Shown here one piece after another: positions 43,337 through 55,240 of a stretch of DNA of 64,000 bases. How positions within the stretch are numbered: position 1 is the stretch's first letter; each line of letters starts with the position of its first letter. The stretch is taken from assembly GCF_033807575.1 (NCBI RefSeq), contig NW_026907796.1:62001-126000 (forward strand). The letters run 5' to 3'. The stretch comes from Cydia pomonella. Taxonomy: Eukaryota > Arthropoda > Insecta > Lepidoptera > Tortricidae. Under the pieces are notes generated by a model. It was not told where the DNA came from and did no database searches. It worked only from the letters and a program-made list of their open reading frames with translations. The position numbers were made by a program, and so were the translations under genes.

Positions 43337-43705
43337 GACGACCGGTTTGGCCTAGTGGGTAGTGACCCTGCCTACGAAGCTGATGGTCCCGGGTTCAAAT
43401 CCTGGTAAGTGATGATGCGGTCTACGGTGGAGCACGCTTACCTATGAGATACCTATTTACCCTAGCCTTGAAAAGATCCAGATTGTACTCATGCGGAAAC
43501 ACAGACTCGGGCAGGGCATTCCACTCATAGGTAAGCGTGCTCCACCGTAGACCGCATCATCACTTACCATCAGGTGAGATCGTGGTCAAACGCTTGCCTA
43601 TTGTTATAAAAAAAAAAATGTATTTGTGTGATGAGCATGGATATTTGTTCCTGAGTCATGGGTGTTTTCTATCTATTTAAGTATTTATAAATATTTATAT
43701 ATTAT
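43337..43705 (+). mobile_element. SINE, 5' part (continues at 50490)
   Basis: GACGACCGGTTTGGCCTAGT head, B box GGTTCAAATCC at ~43393, interrupted at ~43405-43612, then TTTGTGTGATGAGCATGG and TATTTATAAATATTTATATA. The 3' remainder (ATATATCGTTGTCTAAGTAC onward) is at 50490-50580. Confidence 0.8.
43405..43612. mobile_element. Insert in the SINE: 42-bp inverted arms plus LINE-like A tail
   Basis: GTAAGTGATGATGCGGTCTA... (43405-43446) is exactly complementary to 43527-43569. After the second arm comes CATCAGGTGAGATCGTGG, TTGCCTATTGTTATA and an A run, resembling the LINE/SINE tail at 55100-55240 (CATCAGGCGGGCCGTATGC). This may be a retroposon inserted with a 5' inversion. Confidence 0.5.
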
Positions 43706-44105
43706 TATAAGGGGTCTAACCATAATATTAAAAGAACGGTAGGTGTGATCAAAATACATTTATTTGGCACAATGAATATAACCTCTTCCAATCTAACTAA
43801 CCACACGACAGTAGTACGCTTGTCGCTCAGACAAGCAATTATATTGTATCGAGTTCTAACAAAACAAAACGTACTGACCTGCTAATAATACAATCAACGT
43901 AACCACTTGTAATTTGCATCGACTGTCATCGTTCGACTGTCATCGTTCGAATGTTCGTTCAATATTTAAGATGGAGGGATCGATCACGTGACTCTTCACG
44001 TGATCGATCGTTACAAATACTTTTAATACTATAGTTAGCTTATTTAATCTAGAAAAATGTATTATAATGACAAAATATCTATATAAACTAAACAGTATCC
44101 TTACA
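43706..44105 (-). repeat. LTR copy A (400 bp)
   Basis: Plus strand TATAAGGGGTCT to ATCCTTACA; as an element on the minus strand it reads TGTAAGG...CCTTATA. It is identical by eye to 50086-50485. A TTAT target duplication lies at 43702-43705. It contains a 9+9-bp tandem of ACTGTCATCGTTCG and a 14-bp-arm palindrome around CACGTG at 43978-44009. Confidence 0.85.
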
Positions 44106-44871
44106 GCTCGGCCATCCTGCTAGAGCAAGTCCCTTTGCTCACCTACATTTACCATTAGGTTACATTTTAGATTTACTCGTTTCATATCAGTATATTACAA
44201 AATAAAGTATTTTAACTAAGCAATACGTATTTCAAAATTCTAAAAGTAAATCTGCAAGTAGACCTCAAGGACTCTTTTACAAGTCAATACAACATTTATA
44301 GTAACATCATGTAGTGACATGAAAAAATATAACAACATTTACAAATACAACGGCCAATACCTAGGTAAACATTACATTATAATTATCTTAAAATAAATAA
44401 TGACTACAGTAAAACAGAGACATATTGTCTCTATGGTAAATAATACATTAAATCTGGAGATGTAAAAGGTCCCCAATGTCAGAGTACTAATACTAATAAG
44501 ATTTGGAGGTGTACTGTCTCTCCAAGTGTCAACATGAAATCTATACTAAATAAATGAATCACGCCTAGACTGTTAAGCTAGCAGTTTCATAAAGTATACA
44601 GCTCACATAACTTAATTTGAATTATAATTTAATTTATTACCGTCTACAAAGCCTAATCGAAAGCATTTATTTTATAACAATAGTGCAATATTCACAAAAA
44701 ATATCAATTAATCTAAATTACCTATATCCTAGACTATTAGCCATGATGATTACTCAGACCCATTCCATTTGGACTTTCAGTGTCATCGTCCCAATATCAT
44801 TGTATGTTTTTATTTTTTTACTTTTACTAACTTAACACCCAAGACAAATAAAGATAATAATAAAATAATAA

Positions 44872-45192
44872 TTAATTACGTTTATCATAGTAATATTGCT
44901 CAAGTGAATCTCCATATCGAGCTTTCTTGGACAGCATAGTTATTAAAACTTCCGTGTAATCATCACGACTTGGAAATAATTCTACAAGCTTCCTTTTCCA
45001 CTCTGACCACGTGTATAGGTTAGTGCTGAGACCCTGGTACCAACATTTAGCAAGACCTGTAAGTTTCAGAAGCGTGAAATGTATAATCTCTTTCTCTGCC
45101 CACCCGTAAGTCTCAGCACACTCCTCTACTTTTGTAAGCCATGTAGGAATGGTTTGATCTTTCGATATTGGATCGAACTCGAGAATCTTCAT
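44872..45192 (-). pseudogene. Retrotransposon gag (capsid-like) fragment
   Basis: 106 aa with the gag capsid pattern: TIPTWLTKVEECAETYGW, ..LLKLTGLAKCWYQGLST, WSEWKRKLVELFPSRDDY, then LSKKARYGDSLEQYYYDKRN at the stop. This is the retrotrans_gag-type fold of Ty3/gypsy elements. No nucleocapsid zinc knuckle follows, so the C-terminal part is lost. Confidence 0.7.
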
Positions 45193-45402
45193 CTCTTCAA
45201 CATCTTTACGATGATTAGAAATTTACTTATAGTATTTTCACCAGATTCATTCAGGTAGTCTACTTACTATCTACGACACGATTGACGCATGGAGAGTGAG
45301 AGTACAACCTTTTATGTTTAGAGGTTACACGATAGTCGTCATCAGAACTACTACTATAAACATAGTGCCTCTTTCTCTCCATGCGTCCATACCGTATTGG
45401 AC

Positions 45403-45792
45403 TTACATGATGTCGCGGATGCTTATAATTATGCTAGTTGTCTTCATAAGAGGAACTCCACTACCATCCGCAATTTCTTGCGCGCCCGTGCGTCTATGGC
45501 GACATGCTTCAACTGCACGGAACATGTCTGGACCCAAATTTGGTGTTCGTGAACGTGGCGCTCTCTCACACCGTAACTCGCAATCATACTCTTCATCATG
45601 CAGCAAGTGTTTGCGGCTTTGCCTACCTTTCAGGCTCCCTTCCGCTCCCTCACTTGGCATGGCAGATGATTTAGGCGTTGGACGTTCCCGAATCTCACAT
45701 TCGTTAACGTCCACTTCCGCGACATTATGATCGGAGCTGCGCTTCTCTCTGCGCCCATTATTGCTGACCTTATCGTCATTTGCGTCCATCAC
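45403..45792 (-). pseudogene. Probable gag N-terminal frame
   Basis: 129 aa, highly charged, beginning MMDANDDKVSNNGRREKRS. It lies upstream of the capsid-like frame on the same strand. The 210 bp between them contain a small inverted repeat (GACGCATGGAGAG at 45284; CTCTCCATGCGTC at 45376) that may be an insertion breaking a once continuous gag. Confidence 0.45.
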
Positions 45793-46019
45793 TGAAACTT
45801 AGATTTGTTCGGATAATATCATTGTTCATTCAAATTTTTAATCGTCCTTACAAAAACATTACGATGCGGCATTTTGCAACATATGCTTAAAATATGATTA
45901 GGTAGAAAACACGTTGTTCTTTTAAAAGAGCTCTATCAGCCGACAGGATACCTTGATTTCAGTTAAGTTTTATTATTAATTTCTAATACCATTAAAACTA
46001 TAATATTAGCATTTACAAC

Positions 46020-46750
46020 AAGCTGTAACAGCCCGAAATATCACCCCTGCCAATTTATTAAATTTCATCAAGTCCTGAGAGTTTTCAGGAAGCGACATGT
46101 CAGGTCCTTTCTGATAAAACTCTACACTATATAAAATATATTAATTTTAAATCAAGTTTTAGTCGTTTTCAGTAGCCTGAAATATCCTTTGTTGTTTTTA
46201 TTATATTTGTTTGACATTTAGAATTTATTCTAGAAACAATCTAGACTAGTATTTTTTATACATTTTTTTTGTATGACTATATTTTGTGAAAGTTTTAGTA
46301 TTAAATTTGATCTATGAATTATATTCATTAGTATTATATATGGAATAATATTTACAACATCAATAAATTGCTCTGATAATTAGATTAAGATAATTATATG
46401 TAATACTGTCTTACTATTCATAAGTGCTTGTTGCTAGGCCTACATGAATAAAGTGTATTTGAATTGATTGAATTGAATTATCGTTTCAAGCCATTTCCAA
46501 TGATACCTTACGCAATGTCAAAACATTGGAATTTATCACGAGTTTCAGTCGCCATCAGCAGCCTTAAATATCGTTTCAGGCCGTTATGAATGAATCTCTA
46601 CACAATATATGAGATTTGAAATTTTAACAAGTTTCAGTTATTTTCAGCAGCATGAAATATCTACACTATATCAAAACTCTAAATTTGCATCAATTATTAG
46701 TGTTTTTCGCAGCCTGAAATAACGTCTCAGGCCGCGTCAAAACGGTTTCA
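46020..46750. repeat. Degenerate ~100-140-bp tandem repeat
   Basis: The block CAGYAGCCTGAAATATC recurs near 46028, 46172, 46554, 46648 and 46715, often with TCAGGCCG after it and AAGTTTCAGTYRTTTTCAG before it. The units are diverged and one interval (46200-46490) is filled with unrelated AT-rich sequence. Confidence 0.45.
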
Positions 46751-47829
46751 TTATTTTTCTTATAAAAATCATCTTAATTCCCCTCGTCATGTTACATTAA
46801 AATTATCCTAACATCACAAGGTATTTATGTATATAAATCTATTATATAGATTTATTATTGATTTATTTATCATATCGTTTATTTTCTTTATACCAATAAT
46901 TTGATCACTATTTGAATAAACAACTATTCAATTTGTTCATATAAATGTAAGACGAGCAAACGCAAGCTCACCTAGGGAATTCGAACAATAAAAAAAACTA
47001 ATAAAAAAGAATAGGCAAGTTTGCATCATTGCCACACCATCACGCATCTAGCTTTAAGCATAACGTAAAAATATATATTTTCAATAAAAGTACAATAAAA
47101 AAACCATTTTATTGCGAACATCGAACTAGAATAACTATAAAAGACTGACTTGGGCTCAAAAATGACCCCTCGGCTACTGTGCCGAAAACGAATCGACTGT
47201 GCGAGTAGTTCGAAAAACTCGCGCGATTTTCTAATGTAAATGTTGATGTCAACTTTAGCCAGTCTTCTCCGACAACACCGTCCTTGAAACGTCGGAGGTA
47301 AATTTAAAACTTAAGCGATTAAGTCCCATTTGTATAAGTTAAAGATGTGTAAAAATCGTGAAGGTTTAAATCAGTGAATTGACTGTACTAGGCGGAATTA
47401 GACAGCTTTAGTACGACAGCAGCCTTCTGTGGCATAACATGTCAGCCCATACAAAATTATTAATTCAGAAACCTATATCAAATGCCTTATTGTGCGTTTA
47501 TTGGTACCAAAAATTCAATACAACACAAGAAGAAGAATGAGATTAATTGGTTTGTGTAAGTTTAATTCCTAAACATGATAAATAATTATTTAAATTAACA
47601 GACTGTTGTAGACTAATACGCTAAACCAAATGTCGTAACTATATGTATTAGTTTCATAATAACTCATGCCCTTTTGGGCATACTTTGATACGGGGTGACA
47701 GAATGAGATGGCGTTATGCAACATTTTACTTTAAAGGAACTCCAATTACTTGTTCTTATGTAAAATATCAAGTACGGTGCAAATTTCTTGCCGATAAACT
47801 TCCTGTTTTATTTATTCAAGTTTCACAAA

Positions 47830-48480
47830 GGATCGTTACCGGTTTTCTGACTACCGGTTTAAAATTAGGTATAACCGGTTATAGTTGTATTTCGCAATTT
47901 TTATCACTAAAGCTTTGATTACAGGTATCATGTCTATTAGTGATTTTGCCATTAGACAACAATATCTGTATTTGACATTTTACCCTTAAAAACCATTACC
48001 GGTTATACATGTCAATGTCAATACACTCCTTTATTTGTGACTTCGAAGATGTTGCGCTTTGCGTATTGCTAAATTGTCAGAATATTTCAGACTTAGTACT
48101 TTGGCAAGGCTTTTCCTTTGCGAATAAAAATAAAGGACATCGTTACTTAAATAATTTACTTTCAGAAGCAAATAATATTAATCTAGGTACTACTACTACA
48201 CTTCAGCCAGCTATGCAAAATATTATCACGTGACGTTACAGTATTAGACCTATTTGTTGTGATTTAGTAGTAGTGTCTGATTGACATCTTACCTTTCAAG
48301 TACAATGAATGGCGGTATTTAATAAAGGTATTTAATATTGTAAATAGTCTATATATAACGGTAAAAACAAAAGCAAAATCAAAACAATACCTCTAATAGG
48401 AATATAGCTATTATTTTTATAGCGGTATTAGTTTGAGAATTTATTTACAGGTATTAAATAAAACCGGTTTCACAATCCCT
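47830..48480. mobile_element. Second CCGGTT-motif cluster
   Basis: Motifs ACCGGTTTTC, ACCGGTTTAAA, AACCGGTTATAG, ACCGGTTATAC and AAACCGGTTTC lie near 47838, 47860, 47875, 47997 and 48463, as in 4690-5075. Ends undefined. Confidence 0.4.
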
Positions 48481-50085
48481 GACCGGAACAGAAAATTCTT
48501 TGGACAAAAATGCTGTTACTTTAAACAGGCAGGCACCAGGTTGATTCACTTGGTTCCCTAGCCAAACACGCGAATTTGTAGCGTACATTTCAAAGAAATT
48601 TATTACTATCAGACAGAAAATGGATAAGTGGGACTTGAAGATAAGGTTGTTCTTACGCTTACTTATATTTTTGGTTATTTCATATGTATTATATTTAAAA
48701 CAAAACAATATATTCAGTTAAGAATAATATTTCAGATGGCACGTACTGAAAATATCTCGGAGAGTTCAATTGAATCTAGTAACATCCCAACAAAAGGTCG
48801 TATGATAAATAGTTAAATAATTTATTAAATTTTAAAATAAAACGTCGTCTCACTTATAATATTTTAACTTCAGGTTTCTTTCCATATTGCGTTGTTGTTT
48901 TGTATTATTTACATTTTATTGATACATAACTAAAAACGTATATTAAACTTGGGAAACATTCAACACTGGCATTTTATAAAATTTTGTATGTACTTTCATT
49001 GTTCCAAAATACATAATACATATTAACATTACGTTTCAAATTTTGTATGTACCGACATACACTTATAAAGTATAAACATGCCTAATCTTGACAATAAATA
49101 CGCGTCAAACAATAATTTATATGAATTGGTTCCATCTTAGTAAAATTATTGTAAGATTTGACAACGCCAAAATATTGTAACGCAACAACGGTTTGACGCA
49201 TAGAATTTTATTATAGGCAATCAAAACTTTTATTGATCAATCACAACTTTTTGTTTAATAGCAGGAATTAGTTTATTGAATATAATTCGAAGCTGCAAGG
49301 ATATATTCACGGTGAAGGGGTAGCTGTCAGTGTCAGTATGGCTGGTATTTTCTATGGAGAGCGTTGTCTATATATATATTCCGTCGCTGATTGCGAACCA
49401 ATCAAAACATTATTAAATCAGACCGTTGTAATTGAAATTAATTGTATAATGAAGTAAAAATGAAAATATTCTAATTAAAATGCAACAATCCACCTTAGGT
49501 TTTATATTTTACTTATTGGATTTATTGGAAATTAATCCACGCTCCACGCCACCAATCCGGGCTCCACGGTGCCCTACATTTGGCGACAGATGGAGGTGGC
49601 GGTAAATTGTCAAAGAGAAACTGTTCCCTCGAAGTGGCAACTACCTTCAGTGATGAGGAAACCGATGCAAGTAGGAGGAGGAAATTATAATTATCTAGTG
49701 TAAAATATGTAACTGTTATTTTTGTCCTAACAACTCAGGATCTGTCCTGACAAGCATACGTTTTACTTTTAACGTATGCACTCGTTTAATATTTCTCACG
49801 TAAGCTAATTCAGTTTTATGATGTTATTACATTACAATATTTTATTTTTTCGTTTACTATTTTTATTTATTTAGTTGTCTTATAAGCTAACATTATTTAA
49901 GTGTGAGCACTAACCTCACATAAAAAAATTATTAGTCAAAATAAGTGGTCAAACATAGACAAACAATATCATCAGTCGTTATGCGTCAGTAATTGTATTC
50001 ATTGTGCCAGGGCCGATTAATTAACTTTTGCAGGCGGGATAAACGAGTGATTTGTTAAAATACTCGCCTATCCTCACTTCTGAGA

Positions 50086-50485
50086 TATAAGGGGTCTAAC
50101 CATAATATTAAAAGAACGGTAGGTGTGATCAAAATACATTTATTTGGCACAATGAATATAACCTCTTCCAATCTAACTAACCACACGACAGTAGTACGCT
50201 TGTCGCTCAGACAAGCAATTATATTGTATCGAGTTCTAACAAAACAAAACGTACTGACCTGCTAATAATACAATCAACGTAACCACTTGTAATTTGCATC
50301 GACTGTCATCGTTCGACTGTCATCGTTCGAATGTTCGTTCAATATTTAAGATGGAGGGATCGATCACGTGACTCTTCACGTGATCGATCGTTACAAATAC
50401 TTTTAATACTATAGTTAGCTTATTTAATCTAGAAAAATGTATTATAATGACAAAATATCTATATAAACTAAACAGTATCCTTACA
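50086..50485 (-). repeat. LTR copy B (400 bp)
   Basis: Same sequence as 43706-44105. TTAT at 50486-50489 is the second target duplication. Beyond it the interrupted SINE resumes exactly where it broke off. Confidence 0.85.
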
Positions 50486-50489
50486 TTAT

Positions 50490-50580
50490 ATATATCGTTG
50501 TCTAAGTACCCTCAACACAAGCCTTATTGAGCTTACTGTGGGATTTAGTCAATTTGTGTAATAATGTCCTATAATATTTT
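50490..50580 (+). mobile_element. SINE, 3' part
   Basis: ATATATCGTTGTCTAAGTAC, AACACAAGCCTTATTGAGC, then ATAATGTCCTATAATATTT: the missing end of the SINE that begins at 43337. Confidence 0.8.
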
Positions 50581-50718
50581 TATTTATTTATTTATATTTA
50601 ATATTTACAAAGATCTGGTCATTACAGGTCCCCTAACAGTAGTTTAACATGTTCTTATAATCCAAAAGAATTTATTGGGATACAATTCTGCCCTAAGATT
50701 TGTAGATGGAAACAACCC

Positions 50719-52104
50719 TATTTAAAAAGGTGACGAAATAGAATTGTGGACGAAGCGCTCCTGAGCCCTTACAAGTCAATTCCGAAAGCCAACATGAGGA
50801 TTTGAGGAAATTTGAGGTAATTTGTCACTGCACTTGTTATGTTGGCATTTGTATGTGTGCAATGGAAGTGTATTTTTCTGCCGAAAATACGCCAACCCAT
50901 AAAATTTGAAACAGCTAAATAGTCGCTGCCAACATTATAGTAATAAGTACTGATCATCTTTTCAGCTGTTTAATGAACCAATGTCTTCATTTGATATGAT
51001 ATGGCCATTTCAACTTTTTTTAGTTTTGAACACGACAAACACCTAATGGATTTTGTATGCCACATTGTAGTTCTGATACCGAGACTGCAATGTTTTTAAC
51101 TTTTTAATTTTGGACTGACCTTAAACTAGAGCACTTCGCGACCTATTTTTTTACCGGCAAATTCGACTTTTTCGATCATTTTTGAGAAAATAAAATAACG
51201 AGGCAGATTTTACTAAAGAGTATTTTCACTACGTGTTTTTTATTTTTTGTGAAAATGCTGTAAGAATCACACAATTAATTCCATATTTGCCCAAGATCGA
51301 ACGTTTGTTAGAGACCAACGTAGGTTAGGGCACTAAAAAAGCCACATATTTTCATGCACATAAATGAAAAAAAAAGTAAACTGATGTAAATAGTAATTTT
51401 GTGTATATTGTTGTCGGCTAGCTGTCGGATATTAAAAAGCTGGTTATTATGTAAATGAAGAGGGATTTTTACAAAATCAACAATTTATACAAAATGTTTT
51501 CTATAAAGATTAAGGATTTATTTAATATTTATATGGAAAATGGTTCTTGGAGAAATAAAACTGTACAAGCACAGAGCAGAGGTTTTTATTCACATCTTAA
51601 GTAAATGGTTTCACTTTTTTCCGTTTAGGTGATGAAATGAAAAGCAAGTAATAGATCAAAAGTCGTTGAATACTAAATACGTACTGAATTATACAGAAAC
51701 GAATTGGTTTATTAAGAAACACAGGAGGGCGCCACTGGACGGTCTGCGGCCTCTTAAGAGGGAAGAATAGCTTTGCGATCCTAGCGAAATAACGGTATTT
51801 TTTCTATGAAATTTCATTTCGGATGAAAACGTTTTCCACTAACTAAATCTTAACAAATCACTTTGATTTTGATGTCGATCGCTTCAGCATAATACCAGTT
51901 TATAGATTTCGCTTAAAAAATTTTTTTGTTTTTTTGTTTTGAAAATTTTGAAAAAAAAACTAAACCTATAAACCTAGTTTTACATTGTCAATAACATACT
52001 AAGAAAACATGGAAAATAGAAAATGTTTAGAAGTAGAAAAATGTTTTCTCCTTGTAATTTTACTACTATAGTTGGTCAAACCAATTTGTCAGTAAATAAG
52101 AACA
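50719..52104. other. No gene seen
   Basis: AT-rich sequence, no reading frame above chance length and no repeat matched elsewhere in the window. Confidence 0.35.
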
Positions 52105-52205
52105 AAAAAAACTATACTCATCCTTTTCTTTTGGATGCTCGTACTAGTGTAAGACAAAGATAGTATGACTCCCTCTGTCTATGTTTGAAATGAGATAGCC
52201 CTTTG
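52105..52205 (-). repeat. Dispersed repeat, inverted partner of 22268-22372
   Basis: AACTATACTCATCCTTTTC, TTTTGGATGCTCGTACTAGT, GTAAGACAAAG and TATGTTTGAAATGAGAT appear in complementary order to 22268-22372. Confidence 0.5.
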
Positions 52206-53047
52206 ACAAACTATATGTACTACTTATTTGGCTCAATGACCCAAAATGAGTCTTGGCCTCCAACACAAGAGCACTCTATTTTACCCGGCCTTGCGCGGCT
52301 TCACGCCAGTTTTCACTGACGCCGAGCTCACAGAGCTCATCTACCTTAAGTGGTCTGTGATCTATCTCCACCAAATCTCCACTCTATCCGCCCACCAATA
52401 CTTAGCATGACCCACAAGATGGCGTCTAGTCGGAAAAATCAACTCGTTATGAAGTAATTTTGCACTTAATTAAATGCAGTGAACGGCCTTACCAACCGGC
52501 ATTACCAACTTCAGTTACCAACATAGCCAACATAATATACCATCATTTAGTTTGACTTTACACCTCGTCCAGACAATTAATAATTCTTATCAGTAGACTC
52601 CTTGATAATTTGGTAGGTAAAGTATCTATTTTAGAAAATATATTAGCTACCAAAATTATTTTAAATGGGTTACGGTTACGGGCTCACGTATTAGGTAATA
52701 AGTCGAATAATCGCTCAAAATGTTTCGATCCGTTTATATTAGCTGCTAATTAATATGTAAGTTTTCACCCTTTTTAAATTAGTAATCAACCCTCAAGTAG
52801 TGAATCTCAATTGCCGGATCGCCTCGAAAGATTGTCAGCTGAAAACCTGCCTTTAGGCAAATTGGTTCATTTGAATTTTTAAAAGTACTCAAAGACTTGG
52901 GGTGACTAGTTATTGCCTAATCAGAATAAGAAACTTAAAATTTGCATGAATACGATAGAATATTGAGGATAACATGATGAAAAATAAGATTCTTAATTTT
53001 TTACCATATTGGATAATAATGTACTAACAAACAAACTTATACTTACT
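52206..53047. other. No gene seen
   Basis: AT-rich. One CCCACAAGATGGCG motif near 52410 recalls the repeat at 1903-2046; otherwise nothing recognised. Confidence 0.3.
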
Positions 53048-53095
53048 TACTCCGTTGGTTTCTCGGTCCTGTGCGACCTCTCGCCAATTGTCGAC
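53048..53095 (-). pseudogene. Short LINE relic
   Basis: Inverted match to the end of the LINE fragment at 25450-25550 (CGACAATTGGCGAGAGGTCG, GGACCGAG, CCAACGGAG). An (AAAC/AAAC)n simple repeat follows it to ~53130. Confidence 0.5.
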
Positions 53096-53925
53096 TCAAA
53101 CAACAAACAAACAAACAACAAACAAACTTATAAGTTTTATAATTATTTTAATTAAGTATGAATTGTTTAGTCCTTGGGCGTTGAGTTTATCGGAACGTGG
53201 CCAGGTGGCATTGATAAGGATTAATAAAAGCGCCATCTGTGATGCAAAGCATGAACATACATTACTTGTACCTACTAGTGCTTATTTTTGTTATCAGTGT
53301 AACATTAACTGCAAAGATGTCGCTATAATAAAATATTAATTTTATCAAAGCAATTTTGCAATTTTTACTGTTTTACAAATAAAAGTATCTACATAACATA
53401 GTAATTGTTTTACATACATTTATATAGACAATTTTTTTTAGAGATGCTGAGTGACCTTACAGGTTCTGCTCGCATGGTTAAAATTTTGATTTTTCTAACC
53501 GTTTAGTTAGGTACACGTATTCTCATCTTAATTATGTAATACTAATATTTCAAATTATAGGCCTTTAGTAAAATAATAATAACATAAAATCCTAATTAAT
53601 ATGACCCAAAATACATATTTGAAAATAAAACATTAAAACCAATTCATTATCTAACTCTAATGTTACCCGAGGCAAAGAGAATTCCCGAGGCCCTGACGAG
53701 GCATTGTCCCAAAGATTATTTGCAGGACTAAGATTAACGCCTTTACTTCTCTTGGTGGTAACAATTTATTTGATTGTAATTTTAAGATTTTCAAACCTAA
53801 GGCTGCAATTAAACTATCATAGAAATTATCGTAATTCGTATACCTATTATATGGGATCGTATTTTAAAGCAATCCTACAATTATGATCATATACCAAAGT
53901 TAAAATAGTTGTTATTACACCATCA

Positions 53926-54000
53926 TATTTATTTATTAATACATTTAAACTTTATTGCACAGTAAAAATTATACAAAAGGCGAACTTAATGCCAATCTAT
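53926..54000 (-). mobile_element. LINE 3' tail fragment
   Basis: AACTTTATTGCACAG, then AAAGGCGAACTTAATGCCAA. This is the complement of the tail at 586-710. Confidence 0.5.
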
Positions 54001-54090
54001 AGTCCAGAAAACTCTCTAAAATAAAAAAAAATGGGTATAAAAAGATAGTGTTATGAGTTGAAAGCAAACTCGGCTGATTATGTAGGTAGG

Positions 54091-54227
54091 TACAGTCAAG
54101 GTATGAATTATCGATACGGACAAAGTGCCAAAAATATGTATACACGCCCTTATAGCCCATACATTAAGGTAGTGTGTACATATTTTTAGCAATTTGTCCG
54201 TATCGATATTTAATACCTTGACTGTAC
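54091..54227. mobile_element. Foldback MITE of the 2234-2357 family
   Basis: Tips tacagtcaaggtatgaatta and taataccttgactgta; the centre contains CCCATACATTAAGGTAGTG. Confidence 0.75.
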
Positions 54228-54997
54228 ACCTTTTAGTTTTTTTCTCCGATGCATGCAGGTGTACTCATGGTGTTTTCCTTCGCCGAAAATCGATTCGGTA
54301 TATTCTATTTAATCTGTTTGGATATTTCGTTTATGTAAGCTGGTCTCCGCGACTTCCGGACTTAATTCCGGTATTATTTTTGCTGTATTTATCCTTATGG
54401 TTCTAATTAAGCGTAACTCTTATCAAAACTGTTTATCAGTGTAGTTATACGGTTCATTTAGAAACATTGTTTTATTATAAACATCTTTAACAGAAAAAAC
54501 CGACTTCACAAAATAGTGTTAATAACAGTATAAAAGTCTACTCGACAAACTGAAAACGATGAATAAAAATACGTACAATAGAGATAACCTAAAAATACGT
54601 GTGACCTCATTAGATTTGTAATGATGTATAGAAAAATATATTCGAAGAATATATTTTCTACACAAATAATATCAAAAGCTATTAACAAAAAAAAGGGGGG
54701 TGGGGGGGAAGTAGATATTTCTTATTTCCCCAATATCTCAAAAAGAAATCAAAATTTATATTATAAAAGAGGAGGACATTATAGAAAATCCATACATGCA
54801 GAACTGTATCTCCATTATTTGTACTTTTTATTCAACGCTGAAAATAGGATTTTGGGTTTGGGCGCGCTGCTTCAAAAGCAAGTACGTCACATTGATTTTC
54901 TTTTGTCTATGTAAAAAATTTAATTAATTATGGCATATTCTGAACCGCTAGTGTAAATTTATTCGATAGCGTGATGTGTAAGATAATCACTTGAATT

Positions 54998-55095
54998 TTG
55001 ATAACCCTAAATAGCCGAAAGGGATAGTGCCATACATTAGAAAGGAACAGCATGATTCGACCCTGAATCGCTGTCAAACTTCGGTTTTGTAGGAA
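54998..55095 (+). repeat. Dispersed repeat, CCGAAAGGGATAGTGCCATA family, copy 3
   Basis: ccgaaagggatagtgccata, then ACATTAGAAAGGAACAGC, GAATCGCTGTCAAACTTCGG. Compare 23555-23660 and 38465-38560. Confidence 0.6.
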
Positions 55096-55240
55096 GTGTC
55101 ATTTCTGTAAGATTTGCGGTGTTAGGGTCGGCAACGCGCATGTAACTCCTCTGGAGTTGCAGGCGTACATAGGCTACGGAGACTGCTTACCATCAGGCGG
55201 GCCGTATGCTTGTTTGCCACCGACGTAGTATAAAAAAAAT
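55096..55240 (+). mobile_element. Retroposon tail (LINE/SINE)
   Basis: GGGTCGGCAACGCGCATGTA, TAGGCTACGGAGACTGCTTA, CATCAGGCGGGCCGTATGCT, TTGTTTGCCACC followed by TATAAAAAAAA. I recognise this as a very common retroposon end in moth genomes; whether LINE or SINE is unsure. Confidence 0.6.

Larger units (their letters stand above)
44106..50085 (-). mobile_element. Internal region of LTR element, gag-like frame but no pol
   Basis: The ~6.0-kb interior has Ty3-type gag coding only at 44872-45792, and no reverse transcriptase, RNase H, protease or integrase motif in any listed frame. The orientation is taken as minus because the LTR reads TG... on that strand and gag lies on it. Then gag sits next to the 3' LTR, after ~4.3 kb of AT-rich sequence. 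A primer-binding site is not recognised next to either LTR; a TTTGGCGACAG motif at 49580 resembles one but is ~500 bp away. Confidence 0.6.
42980..50718. mobile_element. Nested transposon: MITE interrupted by SINE and LTR element
   Basis: Outer MITE tips GGGTTGTTTCCA (42980) and TGGAAACAACCC (ending 50718), flanked by TA on each side. Within it lies a SINE (43337 onward) whose body is split at 43705/50486 by an LTR element with a TTAT duplication, and disrupted again at ~43405 by a LINE-tail-like inverted insert. The order of events is therefore MITE, then SINE, then the two insertions in the SINE. Confidence 0.7.

Noticed and set aside
45296..45730. 144-aa plus-strand frame
   Set aside because: Antisense to the gag-like frame 45792-45403; no domain seen.
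49575..49600. Primer-binding site of the LTR element (TTTGGCGACAG)
   Set aside because: It is about 500 bp from LTR copy B and in the opposite sense to the inferred element orientation, so it more likely belongs to a different, older fragment.
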